This document shows, one piece after another, positions 15,320-22,802 of a stretch of 30,288 bases of DNA (the first letter of the stretch is position 1; each line of letters begins with the position of its first letter). Source of the stretch: JAQVSH01 sp964349835. GTDB taxonomy: Bacteria > Bacteroidota > Bacteroidia > Bacteroidales > UBA4181. Made by a program: the position numbers and the translations under genes. Below the pieces are notes generated by a model. It saw nothing but the letters and a program-made list of their open reading frames with translations. It searched no databases and was not told where the DNA came from. Where the stretch lies: positions 1 to 30,288 of the forward strand of contig CAYGID010000023.1 of the NCBI GenBank assembly GCA_964349835.1, written 5' to 3'.

Positions 15320-17635
15320 TTAGGGTCGGTTACCCGATTTCGTTGTGGTAGTGTGTAGCTCTTTGGCAGCGGGCAATGGTTCGGCCGAAGGAGGCGCATC
15401 GTCGGGGGCGCTGCCCCAGGTACGATTGGCCCTGGGCCCCATGGTGAGTACCAGTTTGCCTCCTGCTATCAAGTCGGAATGGGCAAACCAGGGTTTATTC
15501 CAAACGGTGCCATTGAGCTGGGCCGACTGGATGTATTTGTTCTCGTCCGAATTGTTAATAGCTTCCACCTCAAAGTATTTTCCATTATCCAAACGAATCT
15601 TTACCCTGTCGAATAGCGGGCTTCCAATGTTGTAGACTGGCATTCCGGGGGTTACGGGATAGAATCCCATATACGAAAAGACCACAAAGGAGGTGAGTCC
15701 GCCGCCGTCTTCATCGCCGGGAATGCCCATCAGGTCGTTGCGGAACCACTGGTTGAGCAGCGAACGGATCCGTTTCTGCGTTTTCCATGGGGTCCCTGCG
15801 TAATTGTAGAGGTAGGGTATGTGTAACGAGGGCTCGTTGGCCATGGAGAACTGCCCTACATTGCCGGTGTGGTCGGGGAGCCGGGCAAAGAACTCATACT
15901 TGCTCCGGCCCAGCGGCGTGGCATACATGGCATCGAGTTGCTCTGTAAAGGCTTCGTTTCCACCCATCAGGGCAATCAGATCGGCAACATTGTGTTGAAC
16001 ATCCCAGCGATAAATCCATCCGTTGTTCTCGTCGTAATATTCGCGGGCACCCATCCCACCGCCAAAGATGTAGTCGAAGGGCTCAATAAACTGCCCCGTG
16101 CTGTCTTTTGGGTGAAAGAACCCGGTTTTGGGGTTGAATACATTCCGGTAGTTATACCCATTTTTCAGGAAGAGGTCATAGTCGCTTTTCTTTCCCAACT
16201 CTTTGGCTATCTGCGCCAGACACCATTCGTCGTAGGCAGTTCCGAGTGTAACGGCTATGGGTTGCCGTTTTTCGAAGGAGTGTACGTCGGAATAGTGCTC
16301 TTTTTCGCCCTCTCTCAGGGCGGGGATATACCCCCGTTCACTATAAAAGCGGTTCAGTTCGCCTGCAGGCTTCGCCGACCAGGGGGCAAGCGTTTTATCG
16401 AGGATGGCTCCCTTGCATGCCTGATAGGCCTTCTCCAGATCGAAGCCGCGCAGCCCTTTTCGGTAGGCATCGATGACCGTTGCTACGCCGTGATTCGAAT
16501 TCATGCTGCGGCTATCGCCCGTTATCTGCGGAAAAGTAGGCCACCAGGGGTGCTCCATCTGCCCGGTCATCTCCACAAAAGAGTGCAAGATCTGCTCCTC
16601 TTGTTTCGGATTTAGCAGTATGCGGAGAGGATGATGGGCACGGTAGGAGTCCCAGATCCAGTCGTCGGTGAAAAAGGGGGTGCCGTTGTCGGAATGAACC
16701 TTGCCGTCGTACGCGCTAAAATAACGCCCATCTTCCGAAATTAAGACCGGTCGTTCGAAGGTTCGGTAGAGCGAGGTATAAAAGATGGTTTTTCCGTTTT
16801 CGGAATCTCCCCACACGGCAATCTTTCCTAACTCCCGGTTCCAAACGGTTCGTCCGGTTGCCTTCAGGGCTTCGAGGCTTTTGCCCTCTACTTCGCGGGT
16901 CATGTTTTTGGCCGCCTGAGTTGCATCTATGAACGAAATGCCGTAACGTAAACCCACCGAAAGGTTCTCTTTTGCATAGGTAAGAACAATGCAGGCGTTT
17001 CGGCCCGATGCTTCGGTGCCCGCGGTAAGTCGCGAACTGTTCCAGGTGGAAACCGAAACCGGTTTACGGTCGGGTTTGAGGTAGAGATAGACTCGGGTGT
17101 TGTTGTTGAGTTGCTGATAACCCGAGAGAGCCTCTCCGTCCCATTTCAGGGAGCCATTTCGGGAGTTGAATACCAGATAGAACGGCTTCTCCTGTGAAAA
17201 CGCGATTTCGTACATTGCCGCCTGTTGCGAAGGGGCAAACCGCACCTCCGTTTGCTGATTGTCGAGATAGACCGAATAGGAGTAGGGGGTAATTTTTTCC
17301 TGATCGTAACTAAAGTCAATTACCGGCCGCAAATCTTTCTCCTCGCCCTGAAAAGGGCTCAGGTTGAAGGCCGAACTGCCCCGGTGGCTTGTGATAATCA
17401 AGGGAAGTCCCTGCAACAGTTCGCCCGTATAGTCGGCCCGTTCGGGATAGACCCGTAGCATACTGTTGGGAAGGTGGATGGTGGGATAGGTGGGAACCAG
17501 CAGGTGGCTTACGTTCCCGATGTAAGGGTTTACAAAGTCGACCGGTTCTTTTTGAGCGGGCGAGGTCCCTGTGGTTCCTAAAAGAAACAAAAGAGCTCCC
17601 CAAATTCTTAGAACTTTAGACGTACCTAATTTCAT
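15320..17635 (-). CDS. GH92 family glycosyl hydrolase (alpha-mannosidase-like, variant active site)
   Basis: A 771-residue secreted GH92 protein with an N-terminal beta-sandwich ('VDFVNPYIGNVSHLLVPTYP') and an (alpha/alpha)6 domain ('WDSYRAHHPL', 'WPTFPQITGDSRSMNSNHG', 'LPDHTGNVGQFSMANEPSLH', 'MGFYPVTPGMPVYNIGSPLF'). GH92 enzymes are calcium-dependent inverting exo-alpha-mannosidases. Here 'PGDEDGGG' replaces the usual P-G-N-D-D-C-G, and 'NEPSLHI' replaces N-E-P-S-H-H-I, so the specificity may differ. The start is placed at ATG 17635, opening the signal peptide that ends 'GTSPAQ'. Upstream in-frame codons belong to the duplicated leader, where changes do not look protein-conserving. It is first gene of an operon with GH95. 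Confidence 0.9.
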   Translation of the reverse strand: MKLGTSKVLRIWGALLFLLGTTGTSPAQKEPVDFVNPYIGNVSHLLVPTYPTIHLPNSMLRVYPERADYTGELLQGLPLIITSHRGSSAFNLSPFQGEEKDLRPVIDFSYDQEKITPYSYSVYLDNQQTEVRFAPSQQAAMYEIAFSQEKPFYLVFNSRNGSLKWDGEALSGYQQLNNNTRVYLYLKPDRKPVSVSTWNSSRLTAGTEASGRNACIVLTYAKENLSVGLRYGISFIDATQAAKNMTREVEGKSLEALKATGRTVWNRELGKIAVWGDSENGKTIFYTSLYRTFERPVLISEDGRYFSAYDGKVHSDNGTPFFTDDWIWDSYRAHHPLRILLNPKQEEQILHSFVEMTGQMEHPWWPTFPQITGDSRSMNSNHGVATVIDAYRKGLRGFDLEKAYQACKGAILDKTLAPWSAKPAGELNRFYSERGYIPALREGEKEHYSDVHSFEKRQPIAVTLGTAYDEWCLAQIAKELGKKSDYDLFLKNGYNYRNVFNPKTGFFHPKDSTGQFIEPFDYIFGGGMGAREYYDENNGWIYRWDVQHNVADLIALMGGNEAFTEQLDAMYATPLGRSKYEFFARLPDHTGNVGQFSMANEPSLHIPYLYNYAGTPWKTQKRIRSLLNQWFRNDLMGIPGDEDGGGLTSFVVFSYMGFYPVTPGMPVYNIGSPLFDRVKIRLDNGKYFEVEAINNSDENKYIQSAQLNGTVWNKPWFAHSDLIAGGKLVLTMGPRANRTWGSAPDDAPPSAEPLPAAKELHTTTTKSGNRP

Positions 17636-17728
17636 CCGAACAAAATTTCTTTTTAAAGGTCGGATGGAGCTCGCATGTTGATTTTGTTCATGCCAGTTTG
17701 CGTTTTGAGAAAAACATGCTCGGTTCAT
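17630..17728 (-). repeat. Duplicated structured 5' leader, copy B (before GH92)
   Basis: Second copy of the element at 8933-9031, ending at the GH92 start codon (17635-17633). Both hairpins are kept: GCATG/CATGC (arms 17689-17693 and 17673-17677) and CATCCGA/TCGGATG (arms 17660-17666 and 17633-17639, with the AUG in the arm). So are the complementary loop segments (17681-17689 and 17638-17646). The six differences fall outside the core arms and outside the loop complement. Sequence beyond 17728 is unrelated to that beyond 9031, so the copies share a leader and not a promoter. Confidence 0.85.
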
Positions 17729-17807
17729 ACTACGGTTTTTTTTGCAACGCATAAGGTGGAATCGAAATTCTGGAGTGAGGGTTGATATGCTGAAGGGCGT
17801 AATGGCG

Positions 17808-18356
17808 CTAACGGGTATGTTGATCGGGTTTACTTACAGGCAAGGTTTTTCGCTGTTTCAGCAATTCGCCGGCCTTACCCGTGAGCCAGAGATAGTGGTC
17901 GGATCGAATCTCTGCATCGAGCGGAACAAAGCGGCTTCCTTCGGCCACCGGAACGGTATGGGCACATTTAAAGATGGCCGTTCCCTCGTCAATTTCATCG
18001 AACATGGCCACGTAGATCATTCCGGCTCCCTCCGCGGCTGCCCCCCCCAGATTGCCACCACCGGGCGATTGCCATGCTGCAGGTAGTTGGCATACCGGCT
18101 GCGTTGGGTAAATCCAAACTGTGCTATCAAGGCTTTCCAGTCGGCAATGATTACGTCGGTATCTTCCGAGCGCATCCCCGACATATCGTACATCACCGCA
18201 AGCGTTCTGTCGTAATCGAATGTGCTTAACAAACGATTGGGGCTGTTTCGCCTGGGAGAGGTTGGCCGTCTCTCCCTTCAGGCTTTGGCTGCAAAGCAAA
18301 AGAATGGCGGTAAGGAGTTGCGCAGCGATGCGCAATATAGGAATTATAATTACCAT
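17808..18356 (-). pseudogene. Decayed GH71/GH99-like glycoside hydrolase pseudogene
   Basis: Three fragments of one protein lie in order but in shifting frames. A signal peptide begins at 18356 ('MVIIIPILRIAAQLLTAILL'). A middle piece in another frame, about 18232-18040, reads 'FDYDRTLAVMYDMSGM' through 'ADWKALIAQFG' to 'RPVVAIWG'. A C-terminal piece back in the first frame, about 18030-17808, includes 'MIYVAMFDEIDEGTAIFKC' and 'SDHYLWLTGKAGELL'. These are hallmarks of the GH71/99-like proteins common in Bacteroidetes, usually about 380 residues, of which roughly half is missing. The second frame change falls at a run of eight C (18041-18048) and coincides with a large internal deletion. It lies just upstream of GH92 on the same strand, so it was probably once part of that gene cluster. 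Confidence 0.75.
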
Positions 18357-18433
18357 GGTTTAAGCAAAATGTAGATACGTAAATGTAACAAATCGGCCGA
18401 CTATACACAAAATTCTCTAAAGATCTCTATCTT

Positions 18434-18612
18434 CGCTACCATTCACCATTCGCCATTGTTTTCCGCCTAATTTGCTGTAACTACCTCAACCCAATCACCA
18501 AAGCATTGCGCGAAGCGCAGCACTTGAAGCGCGCATGCGCTTCGATGCATTAGAGCACTTGCGCGCCAGCGCATATTCACCATTCACCATTTGCGCGCCA
18601 GCGCATCAGAGC
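18434..18612. repeat. Palindromic GC-rich and ATTCACCATT repeats, left of the MBL-fold gene
   Basis: This gene-free stretch contains a 41-base unit at 18508-18548 that recurs at 19509-19549 with one difference. The unit has complementary ends CGAAGCGC/GCGCTTCG. TGCGCGCCAGCGCAT occurs twice (18560-18574 and 18592-18606), and several ATTCACCATT-like repeats occur at 18441-18450 and about 18574-18590. No open frame is present. It resembles a small intergenic repeat or REP-like element. Confidence 0.75.
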
Positions 18613-18628
18613 ATTATTACACCTCCCT

Positions 18629-19432
18629 ATGGTACAAATAGTAACCCTTATAGAAAATCTGGTGTATGCTACCGGCCTTACGGCCGAGCATGGTCTTGCC
18701 ATCTTTATTGACACCGGGAAACGGAAAGTTCTGTTCGATACCGGGCAAAGTGCTGCCTTTTTGGCGAATGCTAAACAGCTGGGCATCGACTTATCGGCTG
18801 TCGATGCGCTGGTGCTGAGCCACGGGCATTACGACCATACCGGGGGGCTCTCTGCCTTTCTCCGAGAGAATAGCAAAGCCCGTATCTATCTGAAGAACGG
18901 TCTTTTTGCGCAGAAGTATCACCATTTCGACCGTTTTATTGGCACCCCTGCTCTTTCCGAGGCCATGCAGCAGCGGGTTACCTACGTTGAAGGAGTTACC
19001 CCACTTTGCGATTCGCTGTACATTGTGCCCGATATTCCGGTAGTTAATCCGATTGATACCAGTTTCAGGAACTTTTATTTGCGAGAGGGCGAAACCTTTG
19101 TACCTGATCGGTTCCACGAAGAGCTCTTTCTTGCGGTGGTCAGCGGCCAAAAGTTGTCGGTAATCAGCAGCTGTTCGCACAGAGGAATCACCAACATCAT
19201 GACCCGCGCCTTGCAACAGTTTCCGCTACCGATCGACCTGATTCTTGGAGGATTTCATCTGCTCAGGGGAGAGCCCGAACGTGATGAGCTGGTGGTAGAG
19301 GCTCTCTGTCGGTTGCACCCCGAACGCATTGGTGTTTGCCACTGCACCGGACTCGACGCCTATATAAAGTTGGCGAAGGCCTATACAGGCAACCTATTTT
19401 ACAACCACACAGGTTATTCACTTAATTTATAA
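18629..19432 (+). CDS. Metallo-beta-lactamase-fold hydrolase (COG1237-type)
   Basis: A 267-residue cytoplasmic protein with no signal peptide. The metal-binding motif H-G-H-Y-D-H (65-70, 'VLSHGHYDHTGGL') is intact. Further ligands are likely in 'SSCSHRGITN' and the late 'NHTGY'. 'CHCTGLDAYIKL' near the C-terminus is typical of the COG1237 group, distantly related to enzymes annotated as dihydropterin-aminobenzene phosphate synthases. The substrate is unknown. ATG 18629 is the first in frame and directly follows the repeat block. GC-rich palindromic repeats flank the gene on both sides, and no neighbour shares its strand closely, so it looks like an isolated insert within the glycan cluster. 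Confidence 0.82.
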   Translation: MVQIVTLIENLVYATGLTAEHGLAIFIDTGKRKVLFDTGQSAAFLANAKQLGIDLSAVDALVLSHGHYDHTGGLSAFLRENSKARIYLKNGLFAQKYHHFDRFIGTPALSEAMQQRVTYVEGVTPLCDSLYIVPDIPVVNPIDTSFRNFYLREGETFVPDRFHEELFLAVVSGQKLSVISSCSHRGITNIMTRALQQFPLPIDLILGGFHLLRGEPERDELVVEALCRLHPERIGVCHCTGLDAYIKLAKAYTGNLFYNHTGYSLNL

Positions 19433-19439
19433 AGAAAAG

Positions 19440-19590
19440 AGAGCTCTAGTGCTGCGCTGTGCGCAAATAAAAAAAGAGGCCTTTCGCGCTTATGTCTATA
19501 ATTTTTTGGCGCGAAGCGCAGCACTTGAAGCGCGCAAGCGCTTCGATGCCCTAGAGCTCTAGAGCATCGAAGCGCAGCGCATTCACCATT
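19440..19590. repeat. Palindromic GC-rich repeats, right of the MBL-fold gene
   Basis: Contains the second copy of the 41-base unit (19509-19549). A perfect 12-bp stem is formed by GCGCTTCGATGC (19538-19549) and GCATCGAAGCGC (19564-19575). GTGCTGCGCT (19449-19458) is the inverse of AGCGCAGCAC at 19516-19525. The block ends in an ATTCACCATT motif (19581-19590), as on the left side. The inverted units could compete for pairing. No T run makes it a standard terminator. Confidence 0.78.
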
Positions 19591-19616
19591 GTTATTCGCT
19601 TACCCTAGTGGTAGGT

Positions 19617-21311
19617 TTAGTACCCCATGATGATGGTAATGCCCTGTCCCTGTGTGTCATCGGCATACGACCAGGAGGCGGGATTCGTAGAGATTACCCG
19701 GTAGCTTCCGGCAGGTATCGGGGCATTAGGCACGCCAATCCAGTTTGCATTAGTTCTGTCTCCCTGACCCGGATAGCCCATCTGGTTACATTGGGCATAG
19801 GTTTGCTCGCTAAAGATGTTAAACAACGAGGCACCCACATCTTGTCCCCCTCCGGTAGATATCCAATTCCAATGGTAGGTGTAGATGGCCACAATGGTTT
19901 TTGGCGAATCGATGGTGAGAACCGGTGAGACAGGATTTCCCTGTGATACACCCGCGATACTGTTTACATTCAACAGCACGCCTCCTCCAAAAACTTGGCA
20001 ATAGCGCAGTAGATTCGACCAATCGGAGCCAAATTGGCCGGATAAAGGGTAAGGAATCAGTTCGCAATCCTGTTCAAGTTTCTCGAAGGTCTGTGTTTCT
20101 TGCGAATTCAAATTCGTAAGTACCATTTGCGAAGAGGTCAGGCTGGTGAGAGTATGCGAACTTACAACCGAGCCATCTGGTCCGTCAAGGATTTCAACGG
20201 CTCTGCTTGAAGGAACAAAACGAGAATGGGTAAGCTGTCCTACGTAGTATTGATTCTCGGTGGGGGCCTCCTCGAGGAGCAGGATAAGGCCATTCTCCTT
20301 AAATTGGTAGAATTTCTCCTCATTAGTATTATACCAGAGACCTAAAAAGGAGGGCTCAAGAATAACCGTTCCTTCATATTTGGTTACCTCTCTGATGAAG
20401 TTCTGGTCGACGGTCGATTGCAGGGTGAAACCCTCCGGGGTAAAGTTAGTTATGGTGTAGGTTAGCGGATCATTACCGGTGGGGGTGATGGTCATCGTGT
20501 AGGAGAGGGCATCGTACGAATATTCGAATTCGCGTTCAAGGAAAAACCTGCCTTCAACATCGGTAGGCGATAAGAAGTGACCCGTTCCCTCGCTCATAAA
20601 TTCGGCATATTCGGTTTCGCTCACCCTCCAGGCACCCACAAACGAGTCGTTGGTAATCGGATCGGCCACTGTTACGGGATCGGTATATAAGGTGTAGGTG
20701 CCGGCAGCCTCTCCCGATCCACCCAGCACAAGCTGGGTTGTGGTGATGCTCACAATAGGAATCGACTCCGTTTCCGAGTCTCCGGCCGTAATGTTTAGCG
20801 TATTGTTTTCGCTATCGAGGGTATAAGTAGAGACACTTTCGGGATCAATAATGTAGAGGCCCGGTGTTAAAGAGGGTACCAGTTGCATAGCAGCCCCATT
20901 GGCGGCCAGGTGATAGAGCCGTTCGCCCTTTCGCCAGTAACCCAATAGCATATTTTGCGAAATGAGAACCGACCCCTGCGTGACTGTTATCACTGCAGAG
21001 GCATTATTCCCGGAGGAGCCTGCACGCACCGTAACGGTAGCGGCAGTTCGGGGGGTAGTTGTGTTGTTGGCCGCAGCACTAATGGAGAGGAATTCGTTGT
21101 AACGGGTTACAACCACCCAATCGGCGCTCGCTTCGGTGGTCCATTCGGCTTGGTTGGTTGAGACCGTTACCGTTTGGGCAGTTCCCGGTGCCGTAAGTTC
21201 GATGGTTTGCGGAGCAACGGTGACATAAGCCTTGGGCGCTGCATCATCGTCGGAACAGGCCCATATGGCCAAAAGGGGAAGCAGGGCTGCTGCACGAATA
21301 ATTCTTTTCAT
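19617..21311 (-). CDS. BACON-domain surface lipoprotein with three lipocalin-like repeats
   Basis: A 564-residue predicted lipoprotein. Cys19 follows 'LAIWA' and is followed by S-D-D-D, the acidic signal linked to surface export in Bacteroidetes. Residues 30-113 match a BACON domain ('TIELTAPGTAQTVTVSTNQA', 'WTTEASADWV', 'ASAVITVTQ'). Three repeats each open with a G-x-W motif at about 124, 226 and 324 ('LGYWRKGE', 'VGAWRVSE', 'LGLWYNTN') and resemble lipocalin-like beta units. The last 145 residues form another domain ('TIVAIYTYHWN', 'GVPNAPIPAGSYRVISTNPASW'). No catalytic motif is seen, so it probably binds a glycan or small ligand. It follows the DUF4861 gene by 58 bases, likely the same transcript. 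Confidence 0.78.
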   Translation of the reverse strand: MKRIIRAAALLPLLAIWACSDDDAAPKAYVTVAPQTIELTAPGTAQTVTVSTNQAEWTTEASADWVVVTRYNEFLSISAAANNTTTPRTAATVTVRAGSSGNNASAVITVTQGSVLISQNMLLGYWRKGERLYHLAANGAAMQLVPSLTPGLYIIDPESVSTYTLDSENNTLNITAGDSETESIPIVSITTTQLVLGGSGEAAGTYTLYTDPVTVADPITNDSFVGAWRVSETEYAEFMSEGTGHFLSPTDVEGRFFLEREFEYSYDALSYTMTITPTGNDPLTYTITNFTPEGFTLQSTVDQNFIREVTKYEGTVILEPSFLGLWYNTNEEKFYQFKENGLILLLEEAPTENQYYVGQLTHSRFVPSSRAVEILDGPDGSVVSSHTLTSLTSSQMVLTNLNSQETQTFEKLEQDCELIPYPLSGQFGSDWSNLLRYCQVFGGGVLLNVNSIAGVSQGNPVSPVLTIDSPKTIVAIYTYHWNWISTGGGQDVGASLFNIFSEQTYAQCNQMGYPGQGDRTNANWIGVPNAPIPAGSYRVISTNPASWSYADDTQGQGITIIMGY

Positions 21312-21369
21312 AAGATTTAGGAGTTAAGTGAAGGCGATTTCGTTTCTGAACCGCCACAAGAATCCTCTA

Positions 21370-22656
21370 TTATAAACCTTCAACCTGCGGAGGAGTCGCA
21401 AGTTCGTTGCCGTATTGCCTGATGAGCGAAACAAACGGTTCTCTTTCGCGAAAACGCTCGTCTTCAAGCTCCCATACGGCATAGACGTTAAACCGATATT
21501 TGCCCTCCGGATCGGGTTTCATGGCCACACACCAGGTGTCGATAATGCCGGGACCCACCTTCGGGATATCGAACATCGTTACCAGGTTGGCATTGGGCAG
21601 AATCAGGCCCATTCCCATGTACCAAACCTTGTTGTAGGTCTGCTTGTCGTGGGTCAGCATGGAGACGTAGCGATCACCGTAGCTGTTCATGGTACGCTCC
21701 TTTTCGTTATTGTTGGTGACAATCCCGGTAACCAGTTCGGAGCCGACGGGCAGCGGCGAGGTGGTAATCTCATTTTCGTAACCGTACTGACCGGCCCAGA
21801 TGGTCACTTTGTTGTGTACGTTGACTTTCGGGGCTCCCGGAACTTCCCATCCGTAAAAATCGAACTGCATTACCGATCTAACCGCTCCTTCGGTGAGAAT
21901 TGCGAAACGTGTGGAGTCAATAATATCGATCGTGTCGGTAACCAATACCCCCATCCGCAAAAGGGTATCGGCCGTACGGAGAGCCAGCCCGCCCAGACCG
22001 AAAGAGTTGGCCGCGCTCATGATGTCGCGCCCCCAGTTGCTAAGCACATGATAGGTGTCGCCAGGGGTTCCGTCGGGGCGGATTCCGATGGAGTCGAGCA
22101 CCATCTCACTCATCCGTTTGCCAAAGACATCACGGCAGTTACGGCCGTCGTAATAGTGCCGGAAACCCATTTTGTCGTTCTCCCAGGCCGGTCCGTCCAT
22201 CTGGTAGGGATAACCGGTACCGCGAGGTAGCGGCGCTTTATAGTGTACGTCGGAGGTCAGTTCCTCCACGTGGTTGGGCGAGGTCATCTTGCCATACCTC
22301 ACGTTGGTGCGAAGGGGGAACTGGGGATATTGATCGTTCGAAAGCCATACAATGTTGGCTTCGATTTTTTCCAGTGGCTGCATGGTACAGATAAAGGCCA
22401 GTTCGTCCCAATTGCCGTCGCCGTCCATGTCGTCGACCTGGCTGGCGAGGAATTCGCCCGATTTTAGTTTCACCGCCGGCAGCAACCCCGAGTCGGCCGG
22501 TTGAAGCTGGTTGCGGCTAAAGAGAAACTGCTGGTCGGTTCGCACCGCATCCAGCGGGTTCACAAGGGTGATGGGTTGTTTGGGTTCGCTACATCCCTGC
22601 GCACCGAAAAGAACACAGGAACAGAAAATCAGGAACAGAAAGGGTAGTTGTTTCAT
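21370..22656 (-). CDS. DUF4861 domain lipoprotein
   Basis: A 428-residue lipoprotein of the DUF4861 family, often found in Bacteroidetes glycan-utilisation loci next to pectin or uronate enzymes. The leader MKQLPFLFLIFCSCVLFGAQ precedes the lipobox A-Q-G-C. Conserved stretches include 'VDDMDGDGNWDELAFIC', 'GPAWENDKMGFRHYYDGRN', 'HVLSNWGRDIMSAANSFGLGG' and 'FDFYGWEVPG'. I prefer ATG 22656 over one four codons earlier because it opens the leader. The biochemical function of the family is not settled to my knowledge. It is the first gene of a two-gene unit and is divergent from the GH36-like gene. Confidence 0.82.
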   Translation of the reverse strand: MKQLPFLFLIFCSCVLFGAQGCSEPKQPITLVNPLDAVRTDQQFLFSRNQLQPADSGLLPAVKLKSGEFLASQVDDMDGDGNWDELAFICTMQPLEKIEANIVWLSNDQYPQFPLRTNVRYGKMTSPNHVEELTSDVHYKAPLPRGTGYPYQMDGPAWENDKMGFRHYYDGRNCRDVFGKRMSEMVLDSIGIRPDGTPGDTYHVLSNWGRDIMSAANSFGLGGLALRTADTLLRMGVLVTDTIDIIDSTRFAILTEGAVRSVMQFDFYGWEVPGAPKVNVHNKVTIWAGQYGYENEITTSPLPVGSELVTGIVTNNNEKERTMNSYGDRYVSMLTHDKQTYNKVWYMGMGLILPNANLVTMFDIPKVGPGIIDTWCVAMKPDPEGKYRFNVYAVWELEDERFREREPFVSLIRQYGNELATPPQVEGL

Positions 22657-22733
22657 AGTAGCTGGCAAATTAAAATAGAAGCAAGGCAGTAAATATAGGC
22701 GATTCTATCAAAAGGTTCAGGTTGACCCTGATA

Positions 22734-22741
22734 CAAAGGTA
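22734..22741 (-). promoter_or_regulatory. Candidate -7 element for the DUF4861-BACON transcript
   Basis: The minus strand reads TACCTTTG, an exact TAnnTTTG match about 78 bases before the DUF4861 start. No clear TTG lies at the expected distance. Confidence 0.4.
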
Positions 22742-22802
22742 TCTTTTTTATCTCTTCCGTAAATGCTAAATTAGCCAAAAATATCCTCACTCCTTCTGCC
22801 CT

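Noticed and set aside
15869..16615. 248-codon plus-strand frame inside GH92
   Set aside because: Antisense shadow of a clear GH92 catalytic domain.
18434..18612. CRISPR-like array from the repeated short motifs
   Set aside because: Repeats are irregular in spacing and length, there are no uniform spacers and no cas genes nearby.
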